Source of the DNA: Fimbriimonadaceae bacterium
GTDB lineage: Bacteria; Armatimonadota; Fimbriimonadia; Fimbriimonadales; Fimbriimonadaceae
Length of the DNA: 64,000 nt
Direction of reading: 5' to 3'
Assembly (NCBI GenBank): GCA_019638675.1
Contig: JAHBTE010000001.1
Coordinates: 1,830,605 to 1,894,604 of the forward strand
Part shown: in pieces, positions 41,209 to 49,133 of the stretch
Numbering within the stretch: the first letter of the stretch is position 1
Layout: each line of letters opens with the position of its first letter
Made by a program: the position numbers and the translations under genes
Notes under the pieces: generated by a model
The model's database searches: none
The model's input: the letters and a program-made list of their open reading frames with translations, nothing else
Told to the model about the DNA's origin: nothing

Positions 41209-41565
41209 TACACCCGGCCCGCCAGCGACAGATTGTTCATCTGTCAATTTTGTGATCTTGATTTTTACTTTCATTTTGTTTTTCAACTTATTATTGCTCC
41301 TAGTATGGCGAATAACGTTTTTATTGTAATCGTAACTGCAGTAATTAGTCTTACGACGCTAAAGCATTTACCCAGGTTGCATCGAAGTTTAATCTCAATC
41401 GACATGAACCATGCCGAAATAATTTGGCATGAGCATTTTGCCAGTAATCCAGCGTCCTGCTTCTCGTTCAACCTAAAGGTACGCGAAAAACGGCGAAGGG
41501 TTGTGACCGTTAGGGATAAATACCTGTTAATTATTGCAGGACAGAATTTACTTTCTGTCTACAAA
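41180..41565. other. Structured, A+T-rich region without a gene between ispG and the reverse transcriptase
   Basis: No convincing gene lies in this 386-base stretch. It holds three hairpins: GACAGAT/ATCTGTC at 41227-41245, ATGCC/GGCAT extended by A-T pairs at 41411-41430, and GACAGAA/TTCTGTC at 41540-41559. The first and last share the GACAGA/TCTGTC stem and bracket the segment. One plus-strand frame is free of stops across the whole stretch (about 128 codons). It sits directly upstream of the RT on the RT strand, where RT-associated template RNAs are usually encoded. Confidence 0.45.
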
Positions 41566-42837
41566 TTACACCAGACTTGGTTCACTCCAAACCCCATCCG
41601 CCTTCAGAAGGTTCACCAATTCTTCTACGCCGTGCTCCTGAGGGATGCCGGACTTGACGACATCTCTTTTCCGATAAAGCGTGATTTTGCCTCCCGCCGC
41701 GCCGACATAGCCGTAATCGGCGTCAGCCATTTCGCCCGGGCCGTTGACAATACAGCCCATCACCGCGATATCCAGCCCCTTGAGGTGGCGCGTGGCGTTG
41801 CGAACCTTGTTCAGCACGCTCGGAAGATCGAACTTGGTGCGCCCGCAACTGGGGCAGGCGATGTATTCCACCTGGGTTTTGCGCAGGTTCATGGCCTGCA
41901 GAATCTCGTAACACGCGGGGATTTCGTTGATCGGGTCTTCGCTCAGGCTCACCCGAATCGTGTCGCCGATTCCTTCTGCGAGCAGGGTAGCGATCCCGGC
42001 GGTGGACTTGATTCGCGCATATTGCCCGTCGCCGGCTTCGGTCACGCCGAGGTGGAGCGGGTAGTTCATGCCTTCTTCATCCAGGCGCATCGCCATCATG
42101 CGGTTGGCGGCAATCATCACGGGTACTCGGCTGGCCTTGGCGGAGATGTTGAGATTGAAGTAGCCATGCTTTTCGCAGATACGAAGGTATTCGAGAGCTG
42201 ATTCCACCAGCCCGCGTGGAGTGTCGCCGTAGGTGATGAGAATTCGTTCGGAAAGCGAACCGTGGTTCACCCCCACACGCATGGCCCGGTCGAATTTTTT
42301 GCAGGCTTCAACAACCGGAACGAAGTCTTCTTCTATCGCGGCGATCTCGTTATTCCATTCGGTTTCCGAATAAGCAAGTTGCGACCGGAGTGCTTCTACA
42401 CTGGTTAAATCTTCTTCCGTTCGGCCTCGCATATCACCGTTGTCTGTGCCGGTTTGCTCGCCACGCGAACCGTGCCGCTTGAACACAAACAGGCCGGGAT
42501 TGACCCGGATTTCATCCACGTATTTGGCGGCTTCAATCGCGATTTTGGTGCCTTGGTGGTGCACGTCGGCGGTCATCGGAACATCTTCGTGCTGTTCACG
42601 CACTTTGGCTTTGATTTCTTCCAGGCAACTCGCTTCGCCGAGGGTGGGAGTAGTGACGCGGACGATTTCTGATCCCGCTTTGTGGAGGGCGATGATCTGC
42701 TCGACGCATGCTTCGATGTTGCGGGTTTCTTCGGTGATCATGCTCTGAACCACCACCGGGTGCCCGTTGCCCATGGTGATGTTGCCCACTCGGCAAGGTT
42801 TCGTGGCGCGGCGCGGGTAGGTGACGTCGAGGTTCAT
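41566..42837 (-). CDS. ispG: 4-hydroxy-3-methylbut-2-enyl diphosphate synthase
   Basis: IspG (GcpE) performs the penultimate step of the MEP isoprenoid pathway with a 4Fe-4S cluster. The 423-residue protein shows [22 protein letters not shown] at the start, [38 protein letters not shown], and the cluster ligands in [12 protein letters not shown] near 330 and [11 protein letters not shown] near 363. It has the two-domain bacterial length with a small insertion near residue 130. Confidence 0.96.
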   Translation of the reverse strand: MNLDVTYPRRATKPCRVGNITMGNGHPVVVQSMITEETRNIEACVEQIIALHKAGSEIVRVTTPTLGEASCLEEIKAKVREQHEDVPMTADVHHQGTKIAIEAAKYVDEIRVNPGLFVFKRHGSRGEQTGTDNGDMRGRTEEDLTSVEALRSQLAYSETEWNNEIAAIEEDFVPVVEACKKFDRAMRVGVNHGSLSERILITYGDTPRGLVESALEYLRICEKHGYFNLNISAKASRVPVMIAANRMMAMRLDEEGMNYPLHLGVTEAGDGQYARIKSTAGIATLLAEGIGDTIRVSLSEDPINEIPACYEILQAMNLRKTQVEYIACPSCGRTKFDLPSVLNKVRNATRHLKGLDIAVMGCIVNGPGEMADADYGYVGAAGGKITLYRKRDVVKSGIPQEHGVEELVNLLKADGVWSEPSLV

Positions 42838-42900
42838 CGCGTAGCTATTAGTTTATACGGTCTGAGCCGAGAGGTGTTGTTGAGTCCCTGTGCGGTCTTA

Positions 42901-42940
42901 CCTCACCCCCAACCCCCTCTCCATTAAAACGGAGAGGGGG
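42901..42940. repeat. CCTCACCCCC hairpin repeat, copy 2
   Basis: CCTCACCCCC precedes the stem CCCCCTCTCC (42913-42922) and GGAGAGGGGG (42931-42940) around ATTAAAAC, followed by CTTTTATTTC. It lies in the 220-base gap between ispG and the DUF899 gene together with a second palindrome. Confidence 0.7.
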
Positions 42941-42950
42941 CTTTTATTTC

Positions 42951-42970
42951 CCTCCCCAATTCTGGGGAGG
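42951..42970. repeat. CCTCCCCA...TGGGGAGG palindrome
   Basis: Arms CCTCCCCA and TGGGGAGG flank ATTC, identical to the core at 35536. A weaker relative with TCTCCCAA lies near 43027-43047. Confidence 0.65.
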
Positions 42971-43057
42971 GGCTAAAGTTTGCAACTCCCTTCCTTCGCT
43001 TTGCAAAGTAGGGGCACCGTTTGTTTTCTCCCAATCCCAAGGGAGGAAGCTTTGACC

Positions 43058-43600
43058 TCAGTTCTTGGGTTCCCAGCCGTTTTGTCCGCCGAGGAGATCC
43101 CACATGGGCCATATTGGGCAGAAGTCGTCGCCAGGGCCGAATTCTGTGTGGTTGGTGCGAACGATAGAGCCGTCCTCCAGCTTTTTGAACGCGCTGACTC
43201 CGGGCCAGTAGCCTTCACCTTCGCGGTAGTAACCCAGTTCGGTGGTGAAGTTAGAATCGTCTTTCACCATTTGATAATCCCATTTGCGATCTGCGGCGAT
43301 TTTTGTTTGAGCGTCAACCGGGTCTGGGCTGCAAAGTGCGATTTCTGCGCGGGTTCGAATTTTTGGCACGTTAGAGTTCAGCGTATCGGCCCACAAAGTG
43401 CAGTAACTGCAGCCGATTCCCATGTTGTGAATAACAAAAAGCTCATCTTTGCCATTGAAAAGATCGGAAAGGGATTTTTCGCCGTTCGCAGTTTGGAAAG
43501 TGTAGTTCTTAACTGGCTCAGCCGGGTTTTCTTTCCGTGCGGCTTGGAGCTGTTCTTTGAGCTTAAAAATCTGTTGTTCGAGTTCTTGGATAGTCGGCAT
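43058..43600 (-). CDS. DUF899 family thioredoxin-like protein
   Basis: The 180-residue protein begins with a coiled-coil segment (IQELEQQIFKLKEQLQAARKE) followed by a thioredoxin-like domain with LFNGKDELFVIHNMGIGCSYCTLWADTLN, the DUF899 hallmark with CSYC, and TTELGYYREGEGYWPGVSAFKK. It may reduce or bind a small molecule; function unproved. TAAACT lies exactly six bases before the ATG. Confidence 0.85.
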   Translation of the reverse strand: MPTIQELEQQIFKLKEQLQAARKENPAEPVKNYTFQTANGEKSLSDLFNGKDELFVIHNMGIGCSYCTLWADTLNSNVPKIRTRAEIALCSPDPVDAQTKIAADRKWDYQMVKDDSNFTTELGYYREGEGYWPGVSAFKKLEDGSIVRTNHTEFGPGDDFCPIWPMWDLLGGQNGWEPKN

Positions 43601-43606
43601 ACAGCT

Positions 43607-43612
43607 AGTTTA
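43607..43612 (-). promoter_or_regulatory. -10-like hexamer TAAACT, leaderless arrangement
   Basis: On the minus strand TAAACT ends exactly six bases before the ATG at 43600, with no ribosome binding site. It is the same hexamer and spacing as before GTG 9245 and ATG 57913. Confidence 0.55.
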
Positions 43613-43645
43613 CATCTGCCAGCGAATGGCGTGTTCCGCAGAAAC

Positions 43646-43747
43646 CTAATGCGAAAGAATATAGAGCTCGATCAGCATGAGCACCGTGACGATGATTCCG
43701 CTGAGTGCGAACAGAAAAGGCATATAGGGTTTAAATTCGCGCGGCAT
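43646..43747 (-). CDS. 33-residue single-pass membrane microprotein
   Basis: ATG 43747 opens a 33-codon frame: MPREFKPYMPFLFALSGI, then a hydrophobic stretch and LIELYILSH. It has a charged N terminus and one membrane helix (about residues 10-29). It starts 12 bases after the last gene of the paralogue array on the same strand, so it could be the seventh gene of that operon. It is too short for standard gene callers. Codon use looks coding-like; function unknown. Confidence 0.5.
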   Translation of the reverse strand: MPREFKPYMPFLFALSGIIVTVLMLIELYILSH

Positions 43748-43758
43748 CCGGTGAGATT

Positions 43759-44340
43759 TTACTTGAGCGGGTCTTGAGGTTGGAGATAATCGGCTGGCCA
43801 CAGCTTAACGCCCTTGCGGTCAAACTGACCCTGAAAAGCTTGGGCAACTTTATCGAAATCTTTTAGCTTGATTCTTTTTGTGCCGGAATCTGCAAAGGCA
43901 ATGATCCATTCTGGATTCTTGCCAGTCAGGTAAGAACTCCACATCGCAATCTCATTAACATTTTGCGCCTTTGAACCATGATAGGCAGGTAAAAGTGCGC
44001 CATCCACTCCGGCAAGGTTAAAGTTGAATTGCGGCGTAGTTGATATATCTTCAACAGGTTTAAATAAATCATGATTCTTTGTGTAAGGCTCTAGCACGAC
44101 TCGTACTGCTGGCATTCCCGAAGCTGGTGGATAGAGATCGTCGTAATCGGCTTGATAGATTATTGTGCCAGTAGCTATCTGCTTAACGTTAATTAGTGCC
44201 CGAATTCTCTTGCCATTTGAATGATCATGTGGGAGTATTGAGGGCAAAACGAGTAGCGCTGAAATTCCGATCATGATTAACGAGATCAGAATTACTGTCC
44301 AGATCGATATTTCTCCAGATTTTAGCGTCGTTTGTTTCAC
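43759..44340 (-). CDS. Paralogue array member 6 (last), membrane-anchored protein
   Basis: The 193-residue protein has an N-terminal membrane helix (about 12-33) and an external part with the array consensus: NVKQIATGTIIYQADYDDLYPPAS near 48-72, PQFNFNLAGVDGAL near 104-117, and a C-terminal QFDRKGVKLWPADYLQPQDPLK. The layout resembles H-X9-DG/pseudopilin-type exported proteins of the Armatimonadota and Planctomycetes, but the GFTLIE-type prepilin cleavage site is absent. Its start overlaps the stop of the previous gene (ATGA). Function unknown. Confidence 0.78.
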   Translation of the reverse strand: MKQTTLKSGEISIWTVILISLIMIGISALLVLPSILPHDHSNGKRIRALINVKQIATGTIIYQADYDDLYPPASGMPAVRVVLEPYTKNHDLFKPVEDISTTPQFNFNLAGVDGALLPAYHGSKAQNVNEIAMWSSYLTGKNPEWIIAFADSGTKRIKLKDFDKVAQAFQGQFDRKGVKLWPADYLQPQDPLK

Positions 44341-44915
44341 TTTTTCTCCTTCTGCTGGTCATGGTCTGGGAGGTAGTCAGGTGGGAAAAGCTTGACTCCT
44401 TTTCGGTCGAATTGATACGCAAGATGACGGAGAAAATCGGTTTCGTTAAGGGAGTAGGACTCGGAGTATCTTAGAAATTTGCTTCCAATATCCACGCCAA
44501 ATACCTTGTTCAGTTCTAAATCAGAAATATAGAAAACCACGACCTCATTGGTTTCAATTGACTTATATCCGAATGGGGAAAGAACGTTTTCTGAACTCAC
44601 TCCTGCTAAGTTAAAGTTGAAGTGTGGCTCCGAGAAGTTTTCCGCAGCTTGCCAGCTTATGTCGCTTGATTTGCCAGACGCGTAAGGTTGCAGTAGCGCC
44701 CGGACTGTTGCCATCGATGAAGCGGGCATGAACACACCCTCAAAATCGTTCATGTACAAGGAATTTGCATTGGAAAGGTTCCGTAACTGGAGCCTAGCTT
44801 GATTAGATCGAGCCGCCGATTTGGCACTTCTGAAAATATGCGGCATATCCGTTACGAAGAACAAGATTGTAGCGATGCCAACAAACCAGAGTAAGAATTT
44901 GAGAAAAGGTTTCAT
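44337..44915 (-). CDS. Paralogue array member 5, membrane-anchored protein
   Basis: The 192-residue protein is a diverged copy: N-terminal helix near 5-22, LRNLSNANSLYMNDFEGVFMPASSMATVRALLQPYA near 45-80, PHFNFNLAGVSSENVLSPFG, and the C-terminal YQFDRKGVKLFPPDYLPDHDQQKEKK. The QIA...DYDD core is weakest in this copy, while the FNFNLAGV and DRKGV...PDYL blocks are kept, so those are probably the structural core. Confidence 0.76.
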   Translation of the reverse strand: MKPFLKFLLWFVGIATILFFVTDMPHIFRSAKSAARSNQARLQLRNLSNANSLYMNDFEGVFMPASSMATVRALLQPYASGKSSDISWQAAENFSEPHFNFNLAGVSSENVLSPFGYKSIETNEVVVFYISDLELNKVFGVDIGSKFLRYSESYSLNETDFLRHLAYQFDRKGVKLFPPDYLPDHDQQKEKK

Positions 44916-45490
44916 TTAAGGGGATCCTTGTTGGCAAGATAGTTGGGTGGGAAGAGCTTGGCACCCTTTCGATCATATTGATAGGAGAGCCTTCGGAAAA
45001 ACTCTGAGTTAACGTCGTTTCCGTTCTTACTGCCGCCCAAATACCACTTAAGTCTGGAATCCCGTCCCCAACCGCATGTCGCATACCGATTTTCTTTTGT
45101 ATCAAAAATGTAACACACAATTGGTTCTTCGGAGAGAAATTCGTAACCCAGTGGGTCGGGAAGTGAACTATACGAAAGCTCAACGCCGGCAAGATTGAAG
45201 TTGAATTGCACTTCAGAATAGCCCTTATCTGATTTCCAATTGTGATCAGTTTTTTCGTAAGGTGAAAGCAGTGCTCGGAATGTTGGCATAGATGATGCCG
45301 CAGGCAATCGGTCATCATAGTCGCTGGCATAAATTTGGATAGATTTTTGAAGTGACCAAAAAATCCTGTGGGGATACACTTGCCGGTTTGCCGCCCGGGC
45401 ACTGGCAAAAAGATGGAATCCTTCGAACCCGCAAATTCCTACGACGCAGGTAAGCAGTGTCCAGCCAACAATTTTGAGCAGTCGGTTCAT
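44912..45490 (-). CDS. Paralogue array member 4, membrane-anchored protein
   Basis: The 192-residue copy has a membrane helix near 7-25, SLQKSIQIYASDYDDRLPAASSMPTFRALLSPYEKT near 45-80, VQFNFNLAGVELSYSSLPDPLG and the C-terminal YQYDRKGAKLFPPNYLANKDPLK. It is coupled to its neighbours by ATGA overlaps on both sides. Confidence 0.76.
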   Translation of the reverse strand: MNRLLKIVGWTLLTCVVGICGFEGFHLFASARAANRQVYPHRIFWSLQKSIQIYASDYDDRLPAASSMPTFRALLSPYEKTDHNWKSDKGYSEVQFNFNLAGVELSYSSLPDPLGYEFLSEEPIVCYIFDTKENRYATCGWGRDSRLKWYLGGSKNGNDVNSEFFRRLSYQYDRKGAKLFPPNYLANKDPLK

Positions 45491-46059
45491 TTGTTCTCCT
45501 TCAATGGGTCTTGGTCGGCAAGATAGTCGGGCGGCAAAAGCTGGATTCCTTTTCGGTCGAATTGCGGGGCCAACAGATTCTGATATTCAGCGTGCTTTGC
45601 TGCTGGATAGAACTTCACCGAAGAATCAGCATGAGCGACAAGAAAGCCATAAGGAGCAGCAACTACGGCTGAGTACCAAATCGCCACTTCGTTCGGTTCA
45701 CGTTGCTCCGTGCCTGGAAACGGTGGCAGGGTGTTCTTCACTCCCGCGAGATTGAAGTTAAACTGAGGGATAGTAGTATATTTTTTGTAGGGCAAAAAGC
45801 TTTCCTTTCTCTTCACATAAGAATTCAGTTGTGCTCGGAGAGTTAGCATGCTGGATGCAAGGGGGAAAGTCTCATCATTATCGATTGCGTAAATTATTAT
45901 TGCGGTTGCTATTTGTTTTTGGTTAGAAAGGCATTGGGTTTTGGATGCAACCGTGTGCCCAGTCAGCATTGGCCCAGCGATCCAAGCCACTACTGGAATC
46001 AGAATGATGGCGACGACTACGATTGCGGTTAAATCTCGTTTGCTAATAAGGCTGTTCAT
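45487..46059 (-). CDS. Paralogue array member 3, membrane-anchored protein
   Basis: The 190-residue copy has a helix near 10-30, CLSNQKQIATAIIIYAIDNDETFPLASSMLTLRAQLNSYVK near 42-83 (the form closest to the pseudopilin-type CxSNxKQI), PQFNFNLAGVKNTLPPFPGTEQ and PQFDRKGIQLLPPDYLADQDPLKENK. A short conserved middle block VAIWYSAVVAAPYGFLVAHADS corresponds in the other copies. Confidence 0.77.
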   Translation of the reverse strand: MNSLISKRDLTAIVVVAIILIPVVAWIAGPMLTGHTVASKTQCLSNQKQIATAIIIYAIDNDETFPLASSMLTLRAQLNSYVKRKESFLPYKKYTTIPQFNFNLAGVKNTLPPFPGTEQREPNEVAIWYSAVVAAPYGFLVAHADSSVKFYPAAKHAEYQNLLAPQFDRKGIQLLPPDYLADQDPLKENK

Positions 46060-46622
46060 TTCATCTCCTTTAGCGGGTCTTGGTCGGCGAGGTAATCGGC
46101 AGGCATGAGAACAACGCCTCTGCGGTCGAATTGTCCTTCAAACAATGCGAGAACTTCGGCATATTTTTCTGGTCGGTAACTTTTAGCACTCGAATCTGCC
46201 CGGCTAACCACGATCCCCTTGTACTGTCCATAAACGTGATTGCTCCACACCGCGACTTCGGTGGGTTCCAGTTGCTTGGTTCCAGGGTAAGGCGTGAGTG
46301 CCGAAGTGACTCCGGCAACGTTGAAATTAAACTGCGGGCGGCCAAATCTTGATTCCCGGGAATCAAAGAATTGACTGTTCTTAATATAGGGCATGAGCAC
46401 CGCTCGAGTGCATGGCATTGCGCTGGTAGCAAGAAACCGCTCGTCGTAATCGGATTGATAGATAAGAGTTGTTATTGCGATTTGCTTGACATTGGATAAG
46501 GCGTAGGTTGTACTTGAAATACTAGGTTCCGATTGTATTGGAAAGACAAGAATGAGAACGAACGCAAGAATTACGGCAAATGCAAGTATTCCTGTGATGA
46601 CTTCTTTATAAGCTGAATTCAT
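46056..46622 (-). CDS. Paralogue array member 2, membrane-anchored protein
   Basis: The 188-residue copy has a helix near 8-29, ALSNVKQIAITTLIYQSDYDERFLATSAMPCTRAVLMPYIK near 41-81, PQFNFNVAGVTSALTPYPGTKQ and GQFDRRGVVLMPADYLADQDPLKEMK. It is most similar to member 3 and member 1 at its ends. Confidence 0.77.
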   Translation of the reverse strand: MNSAYKEVITGILAFAVILAFVLILVFPIQSEPSISSTTYALSNVKQIAITTLIYQSDYDERFLATSAMPCTRAVLMPYIKNSQFFDSRESRFGRPQFNFNVAGVTSALTPYPGTKQLEPTEVAVWSNHVYGQYKGIVVSRADSSAKSYRPEKYAEVLALFEGQFDRRGVVLMPADYLADQDPLKEMK

Positions 46623-47164
46623 TTCGTCTCCTTGAGTGGGTCTTGGTCTGCGAGGTAATCGGCGGGCATGAGAACAACGCCTCGCCTATCAAATTGTGGT
46701 TCTAACGCTTTTAACAATTCTAAGCTCGTGAGTGTGCCACGTCCGTTAGCTAAGTAATAGACAAAGAATTCATCCTGTTTTTTTGGATTCCGAGCCCATG
46801 TTACGATCACCCGACTTGGTTCTACTTTGATACTTCCAGGATAGGGAGGTGCACCCATCGAAACGCCAGCAAGGTTGAAATTGAAGTTGGCTTTTCCTGC
46901 GTGTATCCCCGGTTCATAGACTGTCTTATTTTTGACATATTCATAAGTAAGTGCTCGGAGAGTCTTTTCGGAGGAGGCAGCAGGAAATGTATCGTCAAAG
47001 TCCGAAGCATAAATGATTAGAGCCGTAGCTAAGCTGGCGTATCGACTCTCGCTGCGATCCATCCCTTCATCTGCCACTTTGGGCTGGGCAAAAACCGGAA
47101 ACAGAAGTGCGCTAAGAACCCCAATTACTAAAACCCATACTAGAATGTGGCGGATCGTTGTCAT
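46619..47164 (-). CDS. Paralogue array member 1 (first), membrane-anchored protein
   Basis: The 181-residue first gene has a helix near 5-25 ending in FAQ, so it may be a cleaved signal peptide here rather than an anchor. It continues SLATALIIYASDFDDTFPAASSEKTLRALTYEYVK near 45-80, ANFNFNLAGVSMGAPPYPGSIK and PQFDRRGVVLMPADYLADQDPLKETK. AGGA lies six bases before its ATG. The array probably starts from a promoter in the 92-base gap after accA. Confidence 0.77.
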   Translation of the reverse strand: MTTIRHILVWVLVIGVLSALLFPVFAQPKVADEGMDRSESRYASLATALIIYASDFDDTFPAASSEKTLRALTYEYVKNKTVYEPGIHAGKANFNFNLAGVSMGAPPYPGSIKVEPSRVIVTWARNPKKQDEFFVYYLANGRGTLTSLELLKALEPQFDRRGVVLMPADYLADQDPLKETK

Positions 47165-47256
47165 TCAGATTCCTAGTTCCGCCAAACAATTATCTCAAAC
47201 CTAGGATGCCACTCCTAAATTAATGATACTGCAACGCTCAGAACAAAGCAAGCAGA

Positions 47257-48231
47257 TTATTCGCCCAGCAAGTGCCCGAGCGAGCGGAACCGCTCGTACC
47301 TTTGAACACGCAGTTGTTCGCCGGTCATCGGAACCAATTCGCTAAGCCCTTTTTCAATCGCTTCCTTTACGATATCTGATGCTTCGGCTGGATTGCGGTG
47401 CGCGCCGCCAAACGGTTCGTGCAGAACCTTTTCGACTAATCCTAACTTCAAAGCGGAATCGGAGGTGAGTTGCAACGCTGCTGCTGCTTGAGCCTTTTTC
47501 ATAGGGTCGCGCCAGAGGATCGCCGCGCACCCTTCGGGCGGGATCACGCTGTAAACCGCGTGCTCTTGCATGTAAACGCGGTTGGCGATGGCGATTCCAA
47601 TTGCTCCGCCGCTTCCACCTTCGCCGATCACGATGCTGATGACCGGAACCGTGAGTTCAAACATCTTGAGCATGCTGGCGGCGATTGCCTCGGAAATTCC
47701 ACGGGATTCTGATTCCACGCCCGGGTCGGCGGCGGGAGTATCCACAAAGGTGATGACAGGCATGCGGAACCGCTCCGCCATTTCGAACATCCGAATCGCT
47801 TTGCGGTAACCCTCGGGTTTGGCCATTGCGAAGTTACGGTAGCCGCGCTCTTGGATGTTTCGGCCCTTCTGGTGACCGACCACCATTACAGCTGTATCGT
47901 TAAACCGTGCTGGGCCAGCAACAATTGCGTGGTCTTGACCGAATCGCCGGTCGCCATCGAGTTCTAAGAACTCAGTGAAAATCGTATTGATGTAATCAAG
48001 GGTGTAAGGCCGAGGTTCAGCGCGGGCAAGTAGAACCTGCTCCCAAGGGCCAAGCCGGGAATATCGAACCTCGATGAAGTTGGTGATGCGTTGCTCAAAC
48101 TCTTTGATGCGAGTTTCCAGAGCCTTGCGTTTGGCTTCGTCAGTTTCCTTGCTCGCCAGGTCTTTGAGTTTGGCTACGCCCTCTTCCAGATCAAGAACTG
48201 GCTTTTCCCACTCTTTCCACGAATTCGCCAT
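47257..48231 (-). CDS. accA: Acetyl-CoA carboxylase carboxyltransferase subunit alpha
   Basis: AccA with AccD transfers the carboxyl group from biotin to acetyl-CoA. The 324-residue protein has the N-terminal coiled coil (LDLEEGVAKLKDL), RAEPRPYTLDYINTIFTEFLELDGDRRFGQD, KPEGYRKAIRMFEMAERFRMPVITFVDTPAADPGVESE and the oxyanion segment GEGGSGGAIGIAIANRVYM. Its ATG shares one base with the accD stop (TAATG), so the two subunits are made together. Confidence 0.97.
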   Translation of the reverse strand: MANSWKEWEKPVLDLEEGVAKLKDLASKETDEAKRKALETRIKEFEQRITNFIEVRYSRLGPWEQVLLARAEPRPYTLDYINTIFTEFLELDGDRRFGQDHAIVAGPARFNDTAVMVVGHQKGRNIQERGYRNFAMAKPEGYRKAIRMFEMAERFRMPVITFVDTPAADPGVESESRGISEAIAASMLKMFELTVPVISIVIGEGGSGGAIGIAIANRVYMQEHAVYSVIPPEGCAAILWRDPMKKAQAAAALQLTSDSALKLGLVEKVLHEPFGGAHRNPAEASDIVKEAIEKGLSELVPMTGEQLRVQRYERFRSLGHLLGE

Positions 48232-49052
48232 TAGTTAATCCCCTTGAGATGCGCGCCAAGCAACCCGCAAAGCTGGCTTAATGTAGATTTCATCTCCGAG
48301 CGTTCAACAATTCGATCTAGCATCCCTGAGCGGAATACAAACTCGGCAGTTTGGAAGTCGCCCGGAATCTTGCTGACTCCGGCTTGCGCGCTTACACGGG
48401 CTCCCGCGAACCCGACTAATGCTTTGGGTTCGGCAATGATCACGTCGGCGATTGAAGCGTAGCTTGCGAGAACTCCTGCCATCGTCGGGTCGGTGAAAAC
48501 TGCTATGTAAGGAATCCCGTTTCGACGGCAGGCATCAACGGCGGCGGTGGTTTTGGCCATCTGCATCAAACTCAGCAAACCTTCTTGCATGCGCGCTCCG
48601 CCAGAAGCGCAAAAGATAACCACGGGGCAGTTTTTTTCGACTCCGCGTTCCATTGCCCGGGCGATTTTTTCTCCAGCGACCGAACCCATCGAACCGCCCA
48701 TAAAGTGGAAGTCTGCAATCGCAGTTGAAATCAGTTTGTTGTCAATTCGCCCAAGGCCAGAAACCACGCTGTCTTTTTGGTTGAGCTTGGCCTGAGCTTG
48801 GGCGTACTTTTCTTCGTATTCCGGGAATTCGAGCGGGTCACCGCTGTATAAATCGAGGTCAAGTTGTTCGAACGAACCGATATCAAAAGTGACTTCTACC
48901 CGTTGTTGCCAGGTGAGTCGGTGGTGATGCCCGCAGTTGGGGCAGACCCAAAGATTAGCTTCAAAATCAGCGAGGAATAGCGTTTTTTTGCACCCTTTGC
49001 ACTGGACAAAGTTTGGGTTAGGTGCTTGCGGCGCTGACTTCCGGGCGAGCAT
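48231..49052 (-). CDS. accD: Acetyl-CoA carboxylase carboxyltransferase subunit beta
   Basis: The 273-residue subunit has the zinc ribbon CKGCKKTLFLADFEANLWVCPNCGHH near 18-44 and the crotonase-like core FHFMGGSMGSVAGEKIARAME, FCASGGARMQEGLLSLMQMAKT and FTDPTMAGVLASYASIADVIIAEPKALVGFAGARV. TATTCT lies eight bases before the ATG. The accD-accA order is standard for many phyla. Confidence 0.97.
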   Translation of the reverse strand: MLARKSAPQAPNPNFVQCKGCKKTLFLADFEANLWVCPNCGHHHRLTWQQRVEVTFDIGSFEQLDLDLYSGDPLEFPEYEEKYAQAQAKLNQKDSVVSGLGRIDNKLISTAIADFHFMGGSMGSVAGEKIARAMERGVEKNCPVVIFCASGGARMQEGLLSLMQMAKTTAAVDACRRNGIPYIAVFTDPTMAGVLASYASIADVIIAEPKALVGFAGARVSAQAGVSKIPGDFQTAEFVFRSGMLDRIVERSEMKSTLSQLCGLLGAHLKGIN

Positions 49053-49133
49053 AGAGAGTGAGAATACCTGGCAGATTCAGGCTCATTTGGGTTCAACCAA
49101 AAATGCGGTGGAAATCTTGCGCGTGTTCGTTTA

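Noticed and set aside
41283-41471. 62-codon minus-strand frame upstream of the RT
   Set aside because: It has a hydrophobic tail but no promoter or ribosome binding site that I can see, and it lies inside the hairpin-rich stretch; more likely non-coding.
39926-41565. Diversity-generating retroelement
   Set aside because: No template/variable repeat pair with adenine-biased changes, no Avd protein and no C-type lectin target are seen near the RT.
39926-41565. Group II intron
   Set aside because: No domain V-like hairpin or intron boundary was recognised, and the RT lacks clear maturase and endonuclease parts.
41182-42201. 339-codon plus-strand open frame across the RT-ispG gap
   Set aside because: Most of it is antisense to ispG, whose G+C-rich codons keep the opposite frame open. 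Only the first 128 codons lie outside ispG; they are reported as a stop-free stretch, not as a gene.
43759-47164. Type IV pseudopilins
   Set aside because: The N termini lack the G-FTLxE prepilin peptidase site; only the later blocks resemble H-X9-DG-type proteins.
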